Assembly (NCBI GenBank): GCA_008933995.1
Contig: WARS01001600.1
Span: 1,302,001-1,366,000, forward strand
Length of the DNA stretch: 64,000 nt
DNA from: Datnioides undecimradiatus
Lineage: Eukaryota; Chordata; Actinopteri; Lobotiformes; Datnioididae
Reading direction: 5' to 3'
Shown here in pieces: positions 1 to 11,900 of this stretch. Numbering within the stretch: the stretch's first letter is position 1; each line of letters begins with the position of its first letter. The position numbers and the translations under genes are program-made. A model generated the notes under the pieces. That model did no database searches. It worked only from the letters and a program-made list of their open reading frames with translations, and was not told the origin of the DNA.

Positions 1-724
1 CGAGAAAACAGATAACGGCATTTCAACCAGTTTAAAGAATGAAACGGCTTTTTTTTGGTTTGTCAGTGTTTTCGTGTGCTCTCAGACGTCCTTGTCTCTG
101 AGAGCGAGGGTACTTGCTCTCTGCTCTGGAAGCTTTTGTTCCTTTAGCATTGTTGTGTCACGCTCCAAACAAAGACAATTACAGTGTCGCACCTCAGTTA
201 GGTCCCGTTAGGCAGAGAAGTGATCACGTGACACAAGAACGGCAGAGCTGGTGCCGTTATCACCCGACTCGCACTGATAACTCAAACGTGTCGGTGCTCT
301 GCAGGGGCAGAGTGCAGAGTGCAGGCTCCTGGTCCGGAGCGTGATGCGCAGCTCGACGGCGCACCTCTGCCCCTGCAGAGTCGGCTCAGTGTGTTTCTCA
401 GACTGCCTCCCATCATTTAGCTTTTCCACTGGAATTACTGACGCAATCCCCAATGTGAACACTCTTGAGTTTTACAGCACACATGAAGGATGCATTACAT
501 TAGTGTCGTTAGCAGATCTTCTCAGAGATGCACTCGTGCCCTGGCACACACATCATCAACACACACTACTGATGCAGTGAGACGTGAGTCCGTGGCTGAC
601 CTGTGTTGCTGCTAGTAGTGATTGGGTGTTTGTGTATCATGGTGCTGGCTACCCTCACATGGGTTTTAAAGCAGGACAGACAGACGGTCTATGCATGTAG
701 TGTGAGTTGACTGTGCTCATCTGA

Positions 725-787
725 TTAAAGGGTCAGTTCACCTAAATCCACAAAGAAGGTTTTGATTTGGGTGAACGGACCCTTTAA
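725..787. mobile_element. 63-bp TTAA-ended palindromic MITE
   Basis: The segment begins TTAAAGGGTCAGTTCACC and ends GGTGAACGGACCCTTTAA. The two 24-nt arms are inverted repeats with about 22 of 24 positions matching, around a loop of about 15 nt, so the whole unit folds into a hairpin. TTAA ends and GGGTNNGTTCACC arms are typical of short non-autonomous DNA elements abundant in teleosts. It encodes nothing. Confidence 0.65.
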
Positions 788-1056
788 CTGGACGGTTATG
801 TGCATCTCTGTCACGTGTATGATATGATGCATTATTCGCTGCATCCCGTGGTTTTTCTTTTGCACCCACATGTTTGCGTTGCGTGCCAGTGAGTTTGTGT
901 GTGTGCGTGCGTGCGTGCGTGTGTGTGCGTGTGTTTTGCGCGTGCTTGCTTAAAAATGACAATCGCCTGTCATTCAGTCGTGTCCTCTGTGTGCGTGTGT
1001 GTGTGCGCGCGCGCGCATTCAGAACAGCTGCAAACAGTGTTGTTTTTATCTTTTTG

Positions 1057-1062
1057 AATAAA
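1057..1062 (+). terminator. Candidate poly(A) signal AATAAA
   Basis: Canonical hexamer followed within 10-30 nt by T/G-rich sequence (TTGTTGCCTTCTCC and GTGTTGTTCC). Part of the inferred upstream-gene 3' UTR. Confidence 0.35.
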
Positions 1063-1175
1063 TTGTTGCCTTCTCCTGACCTTTGTGTTGTTCCCATGTC
1101 GTCACTGATGAGTCCACTGTGAGTGTGACTCGGTCTATGCATTCTCTCATACCTGTTTTTGTAAAACAAAAAGCC

Positions 1176-1181
1176 AATAAA
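1176..1181 (+). terminator. Candidate poly(A) signal AATAAA
   Basis: Canonical hexamer in the context AAAAGCCAATAAAGTGG, followed by GTGCAAGTATCTTGGAGTGT, a GT-rich downstream element. This is the last good plus-strand signal before a long stretch without genes. Confidence 0.4.
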
Positions 1182-1200
1182 GTGGAAAGAGTGCAAGTAT

Positions 1201-4200
1201 CTTGGAGTGTCAGCGAGTCTTATTTTGGACTCCAGTGTGTTGCCGTTTGTTTCTCAGGTCTTCAAATGAAAATTCTCAAAACAGTGAAATCTGCAGATTC
1301 ATGTTCTGGCGTCCTCTGCACGTCGAGTTGCTTTCACACAGAAATACCTGAGCCAGAGCTGCGTCGGGGTGGTTCAGGGGAGCAGAGTACACGATCCTCT
1401 CTCAGACGTGCTCCTGCACGTAAGTCTGTAAACCTGATTCAGCAGATTTTTAAACAGCTTTTCTGACGGTTGACTCGACGCTGTCACCCTTTAAATCGAT
1501 GCAGTGAGCTTGCCCATTCCACATGCGGCAGTCGTTGGCAGTCAGACTTGTTTTGGGCCAGATGGTGAGTGTTATCCTCTGAGCTGACAGCGAGTTGCAG
1601 TGTCTGTCTGCTGAAGCCTACAACTGCTTTATTACAGATACAGTCAGAAATCCTGCTAGTGAGCAACGGCAGGAACAAGGAGCTGGGAGTCGCTCTAATG
1701 CTCTGCAGAGCTGTGGGAGCTCCAGTTGTCACGTTGACGTGATGACATTAATGAAAGATGCTTTAAATCCAATCGGGAAGCGGCTCTTCCTCAGCTTTTA
1801 GCACAGTTCATCACATGCTGCAAATGTAGGTGTTTTTATAGTTATTTAGCATCAAGCATGCAGACACCAAAGCAGGTCAACAGCATAGAGGATGTGCAAC
1901 TATATAGTGTTTGGTCAGCGGAGAAGTGGAAACAGAGCGAACCTTCGGTGTGAGAGCATCGCTGCACAGACATGAAGCTGAGGGTTGCACCAAAACAGAA
2001 CACTTTTACATTCTGCAAATATTAAATAATGAAACGCACTAATGTGAATAATAGACAGGTGAGGGTGCTCTGTGATCATTCAGTCAGCTGACAGGACATT
2101 CAGCTTTTTAACTGGGTCACTGTTTCATAAGAAAGGACATAAAGAAACACAAGGTTTGGTCTTCTGTTGATCGTTCAATGTTCAGCAGATGCATGTAAGT
2201 GGGTTTGCAGCCACCAGGTGGTGCTGTTGGCCTGCTCAGCCCCTGCCAGCGACCGCCAGCTCACCATCAGCTCAATGGAGCAGATACTGAAAGATGACGG
2301 CCTGCTGCTGCTGCCTCGTTCCACCTTCCAAAGATGACTGGGTGTAAAAGGACTCACCACCGAATGTGCGACTGTATTTTGCGCCTCATACACATACAGG
2401 CGACATACAGAGAGGCACACAGTGAGATGTGCACGTGGCCGGCCAGAGTCTAAGCTGACTGGAAAAAGCAAGAACGGAGGACAAAAAGATGCCGGATGAA
2501 TGATGGCATAGCCTCGGCTGAAAAACACACTTACCTAATTCACAGCTCATTTCCTGGCCCCGAACAACAGCATCACATCACCACATTACCAGGACCAGCC
2601 TGACTCAGACGCCACACATATTTATTTTGTGTCAGACTGAAAGGGAGGAGTGTGTTCCCAAAACATGCTCCGCAATCTGCCAGCAGCGCCGGCGTTCTTG
2701 GAATAATACAAAGTGCCTCGGGGTGTTGGCTGTGCCTCACTTTTAAATTGAGCATTGGGGACACACTGTGAAACGACAGCAAAAAGCCTGGTGGGGCCAG
2801 CGGGGTGTTATGACTGGCACCTTGTTTACCTCTGAACTGGAGTGGAAGGGAAAGCAGGGCAGAGAAAGAGACAGAGAAATGCTTTTTTCCATTTCCACCT
2901 CCGTCTCTGACAGGCTTTTGGCTGTTCTCTGTTGTCTGGCTTCGTCCTGGAAAAAGGGAATCTGGGCACTAGTCTGTATCGGGGTTATGTGTAAAGATTA
3001 GAGTGGTTTTTGAGTCTTTACATATAAATCAAGCTTTTCATCTTCTTGCCTTGGCCTCTTTTGTGTGGCCCTTTTGCTTTGGCACGCTCTTTCCAATCTC
3101 TGCTTCCACTGAAGTGATTTCTCATTTGTGAGGTCCTGCAGAGGGAGGCAGCATGCCTCTGCCCTTAAAGGGCCACTCCAGCTAGTCAGCCTCGCGCTTT
3201 CACAGGGACTCAGAAAAGACAGAAAAGATTTTTTTTTTAAAATGAACAGTCAAAACTGCAAAAAGTAAGTGAAATATCCTGACTTTTACTCGCAGAAGCA
3301 CTGGACGCTGCACCTCCTGCAGGGGCTACACCTTCTAGCGTCTCCTGTCTGCTAGCCAGCAGAGCGACGTCATGGCTCGCTGTGTGTTTTGCTCTCAGTT
3401 TGTCTACGTTTCCCACAGATTGTGGTTTTGCTAATCCGATTCATGTCTTTCTGTTTAGTGCCTCAGCACATGTGCCTGCCTTTGAGCAGTCCATTCATTT
3501 TGACTTGACTGATCATTGAAGATTGTAAATAAAGATGGCCGACAGGTCTCCAGTTTCTCCACGGCTCCAAATCAAGCCAAAATACCTCAGATACGGGCGC
3601 TGCTATCTCGTTCTGGTGACGTCAGGGTCTGTGCAGTTGTTATTGCAGCGTGGACCCGCAGCACTGAGGCTCCGTCCGTACACCTACCTGACTCAGTTGT
3701 GAGCACACGTGAGCTGCCAGTCATGGCATCACGCCCGCTTTTCATGCATCAGATAATTAATTAAAACCAAATGAACCAGGACAATGAAGACTGGAGCAAA
3801 CATCAGCCAGTGTCTCTGAGCCCAGGTCCTGCTTTTGTGCAGAACACATGAATGCGTCTTTGTCCATTGCATCATTTATCTCTAACAATGGGCTCTTTCA
3901 ATTACGGTTCCGTCGAGGCTGCAATTAGAACCACAAACTTAACCGAGGAACCCCCTGATAGTTGATCCATCCTCTATGAAAAATGAGAAATGAATGAAAT
4001 CACCGTCCCTCCACGCCCATGTTTGTCCACATAGTCTCCTGCACTACCTCATCCTGACCCCAGCCAGTAATTTGAGGCTCTCGGTGTTGTCTAGAGACGG
4101 CTTCCTCCAGGTGAGTCACTGGCTGGCTGAACACATGAACTTCAGCCTGAGCCAGAGCAGGCTGCGGCGCGCGCGGCTGTCTGTCTGCTGCAGCTACAGC

Positions 4201-4639
4201 TACTCGGCAGTTTGGATTCGTGAGCAGCAAGGCTAAAAAAGACTCAGACAAACAATCCTCGCTCCTCTCGCCTCAGATATCTGCCGCGGCCCACACTGTG
4301 GAAGTGGAAAACAACAACAACTGCAGCATAAGGCAGACGTGCAGAAGGCATCAGGCGCGCCACACTCTGTGCACGGATTAAACAGAAAATACATTCGATC
4401 TGCTTCCATAGCTCTGTTTCCTCTCCACACACTCAGCTCGTATTTAGCACGTCGTTCTCAGGTCAGCGGGGCGTTATGTAGTCACCCAAACACTATGACC
4501 ATCTACTCCTTTTCCCATTCATTAGAAAGACTCTCCGGCCATAAAATACAACACAATGATATCGTAGCTTCAACCATGCCAGCCTGTTTTAATAGCAGCT
4601 AGTTGTATACTTCTTGTAACACAACAAAAACAAGCAATT
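1201..4639. other. Intergenic, no gene recognised
   Basis: Open reading frames here are short and resemble no protein I know. No splice-compatible exon was found. The stretch contains a CTCF-like motif at 2206-2226 and otherwise unique-looking DNA. Confidence 0.5.
2206..2226 (+). promoter_or_regulatory. CTCF-like motif
   Basis: TGCAGCCACCAGGTGGTGCTG matches the CTCF core CCACYAGRKGGCRCT at most positions. This is a motif match by eye only. Confidence 0.3.
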
Positions 4640-4724
4640 TAGGTTATCAGCACGATGATGTGGCAAGCACAGGGCTTTAGCGTGTGACACTTAGCACGTG
4701 GCGCATAAATGCATCCTATAAGCA

Positions 4725-4992
4725 CCGCAGCACTGTGAGCTCAGCATCAGTGCAATGCCAACATGTTTAGCATCATAGATCAGCATGCTAACGTTTGCTA
4801 TTAAGTACCAAGCGTACAGAAGGGACAATCAGGAGTTGTGAGGTAAAGGTTTGATCCGTCGATGCTGCTTGGTGGAATATTTTATGGGGTTACAGGTTAT
4901 GATCACCAAAGTCTGCAGGGTCCATCCTCTGCGAGCCGCGAATGTCTAATCCACTGAAACAGTTGTTGTAAGTATTTCAGTCTGCACCAGAA
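4725..4992 (+). mobile_element. Diverged percomorph interspersed repeat ('GCATGCTAAC / GATCACCAAAGTC' family)
   Basis: The order of landmarks CAGCATGCTAACGTTTGCTA (4783 on), ATGATCACCAAAGTCTGCAG (4899 on), TCCATCCTCTG, GAATGTCTAATCCACTGAAA and TTGTTGTAAGTATTTCAGTC follows a non-coding repeat I recognise as common in percomorph fishes. Related copies in the opposite orientation lie at 51196-51720 and 39441-39505. The copy is old, with many substitutions and indels. Boundaries are approximate. Confidence 0.5.
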
Positions 4993-5888
4993 ACACAGGC
5001 CAGTCAGCTGGATGTTGACATAAGAGGAGAAACTCCCCATTCTATGTGCGGATTTCTACGTGCATCGTGCAGCATTGATCTCCGACAGTCGGACGCAGAA
5101 CGCACTGGCGTGAACTTCTGCGAGTCAGTCTGGTGACTTTTAAACTCAAACGCTCCCACAACAACACATGAGCACAGTTAACTTTGAGCCCCCACCCTGC
5201 TGTGGTCGGCTGTGAGACGCACACTGGCTCGGGTGAACTCGGGGACATCTCTCTGTGGCACACATACACAAATCACCTACATATGGGATGCAAAGTGAAT
5301 GGAAGTTCAGCCAAGTTGAGACAAAGTGCTCCTCTGTGTTTTCTAATGAGCTGAAATGCTCGTGGTGATCCAGTGACATTGTTTGACTGTCAGTGCACCA
5401 ACCAGTTATGACCGGGCTCCACAGTTGGTGCAGGAAGACAGAGAGAGAGGGACGCACAGGATGAAGAGGTGACGCTGGAGAGACAGACAGGGAAATGGAG
5501 GGAGAAAGACGAGAAGGAGTGTGGGTGCAGGGGGAAGTGAGGCAGGCGACGTAATGAAAGGCAGAGAATGAAAACATCTGATGCAGAGTGTCTGTCGGAG
5601 GACGCGGGGAGGATTCAGCGCGAGCTGGTGAGAACAGCCACGGCAGCTCTCTCTCTGAAGTCAGCACAGAGGAGCAGGCGGACGGGCAGACACACGCATC
5701 CCAGCTCCGAGTCCCACAGCCGCATTCACAAACAATAGGCGCGCACAAAGCTGGCTCTTACACAACACTAAGTCCTCTGCACGCATGCACACACAGACAC
5801 ACACACACACACACAGCATGGGAGCTCTGAGTCAAGTTCAGATGAAGCTGTCTCTGTTTCACTGACTTTATGAATAACAGAATACTGA

Positions 5889-5911
5889 TAGATAGATAGA
5901 TATATAGATAG
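5889..5911. repeat. (GATA)n microsatellite
   Basis: Imperfect GATA units. It directly abuts the truncated left side of the interspersed repeat that follows. Confidence 0.8.
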
Positions 5912-6132
5912 ATGTTAGCTTAGCTTAGCATAAAGACTGGAAGCAGATGGAAACAATTAGCCTCTAAAGCCCCCCTCATAAACACATTATATCCCCTTTC
6001 TTCTGTTCATACAAAAGCTGGAGTCTAATTGAAGATGAGTTGTGGTTTTACGGAGGCGATCTCTGACGCTCATTAACTCTGGGCGAGAAACTGAGCCAGT
6101 GTGTTCATCAAAATGTTGGAGTATTCCCTTAA
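5912..6132 (+). mobile_element. 5'-truncated 'TTAGCTTAGCATAAAGACTGG' percomorph repeat
   Basis: The segment starts at TTAGCTTAGCTTAGCATAAA followed by GACTGGAAGCAGATGGAAAC. It continues through TTGTGGTTTTACGG and ends GTTGGAGTATTCCCTTAA, the TTAA terminus of this non-autonomous DNA-transposon-like family. The left terminus, which in full copies starts TTAAAGGAATAGTTC, is missing and replaced by a GATA microsatellite. No coding capacity. Confidence 0.6.
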
Positions 6133-6239
6133 TGACTCGCAGCAGAGGATCGAAGGGAATCCACTGTGCTTGGCGCTGACAGGCGAGTGGTCGCTGCTGC
6201 GTTAAAACCCATCAAGTTCAATCCTCCGGTCCTCTCTCT

Positions 6240-6412
6240 GGAATTGATTTGAGGCCAGCTGCTCAGGGAGCCCATGGTCTAGTTTTCACAATGAGCCTAA
6301 TTTCATCCAGGCCTTTATTATTGACTGAGCCCGCTCGCACTGTTTCAGGTGAGATACAATTAGGTGTGTCCCGTAATTGGACGGGGGCCAAAAGCGAAGG
6401 GAATTAATCAGA
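6240..6412. promoter_or_regulatory. Candidate conserved non-coding block
   Basis: Non-repetitive, non-coding stretch with several AT-rich homeodomain-like words (ATTATTGACTG, GTAATTGGAC, GGAATTAATC) and balanced composition, unlike the microsatellite-rich surroundings. Selected by appearance only. It lies just upstream of the CpG island proposed as the spsb4 promoter, so an enhancer role is conceivable. Confidence 0.25.
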
Positions 6413-7259
6413 AACTCTTAAAATGCTAAATCATCAGATCACAGTGCTGCTGTGTCAGATAAGACTCGGTTTACTGTTGCACAACGATTTACATTGCACC
6501 ATGGGTACGGTCACATGTGTTAGAATGAAACCTCTGAGTGCAAACCACACTTGAGAGCAAGAAAACCCTCGTCTTAACTGTGAGCTGATGTAGATGTTTC
6601 TGTGGTATGTGGCATTAGAAGTGAGAAATAAGCTTGCTGATCCATTAGTCTGGCTTTCCTGCACAAGTGCTGCCGCCCAACGAGTACTTTTCCACCGAGC
6701 ATTAGTTATTTTTAAAAGCCAAAATAAAAATATGCATACTAATGGAGATCATGAGAAAGCAAAGTATGCTTCCTTAAAGTAAACATTGCATTACACGTGT
6801 GTGTGTGTGTGTGAGGCATGCTGTTAGTTAGATACATTGAATTGTATTAAAAAGAAAGTTTGTGGGTGAGCAGGAATGAGAACTAATGCACTTGTTATCC
6901 AAGGAAATCACAAAAGCTGCAGAAAGATCGTGATTATGCTCAGAATAAAACTATGTTAGGCATGAAGGGGCCTCCACCCTGCGTCAAGTTTCACACGAGG
7001 CGGGTTTTAACAGGAAGTGGATTTAAACATACATACAAAATAAAAGCACGGAATTCGTCAGATTTAGGAAAAATACAATTTATGTGATCAAACACACGGA
7101 CGGACTCACCAGCGGCGCTACATGCACTGCGATGCGACGCCAAACCGGAGTGTCAGGCACCAAAACGCGAGATATGAAATTTTTTTTTTTTTTTTGCAAA
7201 CTTTGTGTTTTTATTGACGCTTAGTCCAGGAAACGTGTTGCCAGCGTGTCTAACTTGGC

Positions 7260-7619
7260 GCGAGTCACCTTTTCTTGATCCCGACGCTGCAGCCAATCAG
7301 CGGCTGCCGGGGACACATGAACGGTGATAATATCCAGGGAGCAGGCTGCAGGCAGCAGGAACAAAGAAAGCCGCCCGTCGCGTCTCAAGCCTGCTCTCTC
7401 CTCGTCGACGCGGACAAACGGCGACTTTGTTGCGCCAGTTTTGCTTCACTTCAGACACTTTCCCCCGCGGTTGTTCAGTTTCACGCCGCGTCCTGAGTTG
7501 GACCGCTTGCTTTCGCCGAGGGAAGGGGAAAGTTGGCGTCGTGAGAGCTTCGTCAGGTCGCTTTTCTCGAAACCCTGTCGCCTCGGATGCGCCGGTGGGG
7601 AAGGAAACGTTAACCTGCG
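7260..7619 (+). promoter_or_regulatory. spsb4: CpG island: probable spsb4 promoter and non-coding exon 1
   Basis: This is the most CpG-dense stretch upstream of the spsb4 coding exons. It carries a CCAAT box in GCAGCCAATCAGCGG (about 7289-7303), many CG dinucleotides, and a consensus splice donor, CTGCG|GTGAGT, with the exon ending at 7619. Mammalian SPSB4 has a non-coding first exon far upstream of the exon carrying the ATG, which fits. The start site cannot be read from sequence, and other promoters are possible (see 20200-20530). The 110-residue minus-strand and roughly 100-residue plus-strand open frames here are CpG-island artefacts. Confidence 0.45.
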
Positions 7620-8906
7620 GTGAGTTCACGTCTCAGCCTCTACAGCGAGACCGTTACGCAGCGTGGGAATCACCTGTAAAACTGCGTCTTTCTGTCCTGC
7701 AGAAAACTCCTGTCTCAAACTTTCCTCCTGTGTTTTCGGTTCATTCCCCTCCGCAGCCTGCCGGGCGCTTAACCAAACTCCATTTAATATTTCAGGCATT
7801 TTAGCGTTTTATCGCTGCTTGACGAACAATATCAGCAAGCCGAGGTCAAAGCAACACATTTTCTGGATACGTTATATAAAAACACTATTTCGGCATACAG
7901 CTCTTATCAGACATTTCTTTTATTGGCTTAAAACAATGTAACTTCTGATAAGGTCTACTCGCGCACTGTACAAACCGACTGGACCTGTGCCGTGGCAGGA
8001 GGTATGAGTCAAGTAAAAAACAAATACACCCTTCATTCAGGTCGCTTCTCAGGAAGTCATCCAAGCGGACTCATTAAATGCACCCAGATGTGGTTTTGAC
8101 GGCAGGCTGCAGCGCGTATCTGCGCGTATGGTGTCTGTTGGTTTTCAGAATAGGAAAAGAGACTCGCTGTTTATCGCGCAGCGAGGCAACGTGTGCTGCT
8201 GCAAACCGCACTGTTTATGCCTCAGTCATGCACAGATCAGATGAGTTGATGGCTGTTGGCTGAGTGAGGAACAGCCCTGCGCGGCCCCGCTCGCAGCATT
8301 TCCACTCGGTTATATGTCAAAGAGTTTTGCAAAGCGGACAGTTCCCCCCCCCCCCCCAGCTGTACTTTGTCTTAGCAAAAGGGCGACACCGCTCCAGGTG
8401 AGCGAACACGGCAGCGTAAAGCCCGAGAAGCATTAGAAAGTGGACTGTTTGACTTCATTCAGTGGCCGCTCACTCTGCAGTTCGCCTGCTATTCAAAGGC
8501 TAAACGCCTTGCCTGCGAGCGCACCATCTGCTTTGCCCTCCTGGGCATTGGCAGGCTACTGTCCAGATCAAGTGTTATGAGCGTTTTGTGTGGGTGGACC
8601 ACAGCAGATGGTGAGATGGAGGACAGAACTGGCTGATGTGGTAGCTCGGCTCACTGTTGTGGTTGTTTGCCTCGTTGTCAGCTGTGGTCGCTGCTGTAAA
8701 CAAAAAACCAAAACGCTTCTGACCTGGGATCAGCTTCAGTTTGACGCATTGGCTCCCTCATACTGTTGAAAGCCGGGTCATGCGCCCCCGTCATACAGGA
8801 ACTGTTGACCCCTGCCCTCTGTTTCCCACCATCTGGGGTTTGACCCTGTGACCACGATGACATCAGTTGACCTCCCTGTTACCGTGTGGGTGGGTGTCAG
8901 GTCTGG

Positions 8907-8957
8907 ACTCAGGGGTCTGCAGGTCTCAGGGGTCTGCAGGACTCAGGGGTCTGCAGG
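8907..8957. repeat. 17-bp minisatellite, three units
   Basis: Three head-to-tail copies of (A/T)CTCAGGGGTCTGCAGG at 8907-8923, 8924-8940 and 8941-8957. They alternate in the first base and are followed by a partial unit. Confidence 0.9.
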
Positions 8958-11900
8958 TCTCTGTCATGTTTAATTCACCCTCAGTCTCTCAGGAAGGTTT
9001 CGACGGGGCACTGCCCTCTGCAGCCGCAGACTGCAGATGCTGAGCACGTCTGTGACATGTGTGTTTGATGCAGGTCATATGTGTTGAAGACATGTGACAC
9101 AGGCCTGTGGCTGCGGACACCATGTAGTAGCGACATGCTAATATTAGCCTGTATCAGTTGGGCTCTTATCTGTAATGATTGCAGCCTTGGACTCTGCGGT
9201 TCAGGCTGGATGCTGTTGATCTCTATCTGTTAATGTTATGTGTGTGCACATGGAAGATTGAAATGAGCGACTGTTTCAGATCCAGGCCGTGTGTCATGAC
9301 ATTGCGTGCTAAAAGTGTTTATCTGCGTCTACAATCAGCCGGGCCCATGTATCTGCTGGTAATTAGCTTCTTGCAGAAACACGCTGGAGGTTGCCTGTCT
9401 GTCAACCAGTAAATAAGAGTTTGCAGAAATGCAGAATAAGGAGTGAGGTCATTTGAAACGGTGTCGGCAGCGTTTGTGTCTTTTGTTGTTTCAAGATTGT
9501 TTATGTTGCGTGTGCATGTAACACATTAATTACTTAGTATTGGGGTTATATTTGCTGTCTGCGATTGGCTGAGGCCATCCCCCCTGTTGTGTTTTTAAGT
9601 TAATAATGGTCTGCAGCTGAAGAAGGCATAGAGCTCATAGGTATAGAGCAGCCAATTACAAATTACGAGGTTATATCGACCAAACCAGAGCTGGTGATTG
9701 TTGGAAACTGGAAAGCCAAACCGCACACACACACACGCCGCACACACACACCTGTGTGAATACACTGGTTATTGCACTGACGGGATGGAAAATGTTAGCA
9801 TATTGCCCAACACTGGGCTGGAATACACACTGCAAGTCATATTCCACAAAGCGTGTTTGTTTGTTCCCCTTATTGCTGCTGGACGCTGTGACGGTGGGAA
9901 CCCGTTTCCTCTCCCGTCCACGTCCTGTGACTGAATTACAGCGAATCAGACTTCTCCTGAAAGTGAGTGGATGTGAGGTAGATTTGTCTCGTTCAACATG
10001 TGAAACAGGAGAGAGAGTGAACATGGCTGCAGGCGAGCAGGGGAGTGATTGTTAGAGCAGGGAGGTGGTGGCACATCGTTCTGGAGGTGAACACTGCGCA
10101 TCTCCAGCAGCAGCCCGACGGAGGAGCCCCACACTGTTGGTGACACCGCTAATGTCCTCTCAACATCGCTGTCAGGGTGCTTGGTGAATTTATGTTGACA
10201 AATGAGGTGGGAAATGATGGCCGCGCCGCTCAGGCCTCCCTCCTGTGTCAGGTGGCAAATCAGTTTTAATGGCGGCTGTGGGCGACACTCGGGTAACGAC
10301 TGCTTACTCCCCCGTCAGCCTCCAGCCGCTGACGGAGAGGCCGGCCCAGCATTGATTATGAAAATGAGCTCTCAGGATGTTCTGCTCCTTCCTCTCTGAG
10401 AGAACCATCTCCGTCTGTTTGTTCCTGACTCTGCAGTTTGACACACGCGTCTTTCTTTTGTAGTGGAGCAGCTGGTTTTTACACTTATTACACTAAAACA
10501 GTCATCGGAGTTGCCTGTGCTCACCTGTGTGTTACAGTCAGTGTAGTTAGTGACGGATGCGTCTGTGTCTGGATGTTTACGCCCTTCAAAACACGATAAA
10601 AACAAATAATAATGAGGACAACAAAGTCATTTATCCTTGTTTGTTTTTATTGTTTCTGTTAAGCCCGTAAACAGTTGCCAAAGCAGAGCTGAGGCGCTGA
10701 AGTCTCATATTTTGTGAGAGCAACAGTCTGAAACTCAAAGACCGAAGCAGCTGAGAGCCGTAAACCGCACAGTGCTTCATATTTCTGTGGACAGTGATTT
10801 GAGGGCTTTCTAGATTATTCACATGCTTCCTGTTGATTTACTGATAAATGACAGTTTAACACACGTCTGATGTTCAGAGGTGCTGCACATGGTTCCTCGT
10901 GTGTGTGTGCTCCATCTGACCTGATGTGGCTGCAGCACCAAACTAAAACGTGCGGCTCGTGAACTTCAGTCAGTCGTCTGCATCGTGTCGGGATGTGGGG
11001 GGGGGGTGTGTCGCCTCTGTCAGAGGGGCTGCATGCAGAGTTACGTCTCGCTCCACTGCAGGTCTGATAACTGTCCACACCATGCACCCAGTCACCTCCC
11101 CACGCACACTCACACACAGTCAGACGGGGCTGTTTCAGCCAAGCGGCATCAGCTGGGTTTGATCTCTCCGTCCTGATCAGGTTGATTGAACAGCAGGACC
11201 TGCACAGTCCCCATCAGGTCCAGCTGTTCCAGTTAGGACCAGGTGGATCGCTGTGTGGACTCGTTCTACTGGGAGGGATCGCAGGTGAAGCAGTGCTCCG
11301 CTCTGACTGCCCACCCTGTCACCGCCCTGTCAGTGCAGCACACTGCCACTGGCCTCAGACTGTCGGCATTGATTAGACGGGACGTGAGACCTCTTCCCAG
11401 CAGAAGACTGTCTGTAATACGCTCACCGGTTCAAAGCGAATCCTGCTCCAGGTCTCCACCCTTTGGGTGCTGAGTGCGTGTTAACAGAATAGGTTACTGC
11501 TCATGTCAGCCACGCCTGTCACTGCCGGGTGAGTGATCTGTGTGGGAGACGGGATTCTCATCGAGCGCTTGAGGCAGATGACGGATGTTCCTCCCTACAG
11601 AGAGAAGTGAAGAGAGAGGGAGGGAGAGAGAGACAGACAGAGACAGAGCGAGACAGACAGACAGGAATCCACCACACAAGTTACCAGGGCTGTTTATCTT
11701 TCACATCTGAGAAGGATGTGGTGTAAAGCGCTCCTTCTGGAAGAAGCTTCCACCCACATGTTTCTATACTGGTACACCGAAGCTCTGCATTAGGTGCTGC
11801 ATTGAGCTGCAAACTCCCGTGAATGCGAAGCGTTCTCGACGGTGTTCACTGTGTTTTCACTAAGCGTGCCCAGCCTGGCATCAGAGGGAAAACAGCTGAA

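Larger units (their letters stand above)
1..1200 (+). other. Probable 3' UTR end of an upstream plus-strand gene
   Basis: No coding segment is recognisable here. Two canonical AATAAA hexamers (1057-1062 and 1176-1181) are each followed by T/GT-rich sequence, as expected of vertebrate polyadenylation sites. The stretch before the second one, a T-rich then A-rich segment around 1155-1175, reads like a transcript end. By synteny with human 3q23, where SLC25A36 precedes SPSB4 on the same strand, the gene could be slc25a36, but nothing in the sequence proves it. The stretch also holds (GT)n/(GC)n tracts at about 895-935 and 990-1016 and a palindromic element at 725-787. Confidence 0.35.

Noticed and set aside
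5146..5748. 200-residue minus-strand open frame
   Set aside because: Ser/Pro/His-rich low-complexity reading from CT-rich DNA. No domain and no splice-compatible neighbours.
7297..7629. 110-residue minus-strand and 99- to 125-residue plus-strand open frames
   Set aside because: Overlapping long frames in all directions are expected in a CpG island, and none resembles a protein.
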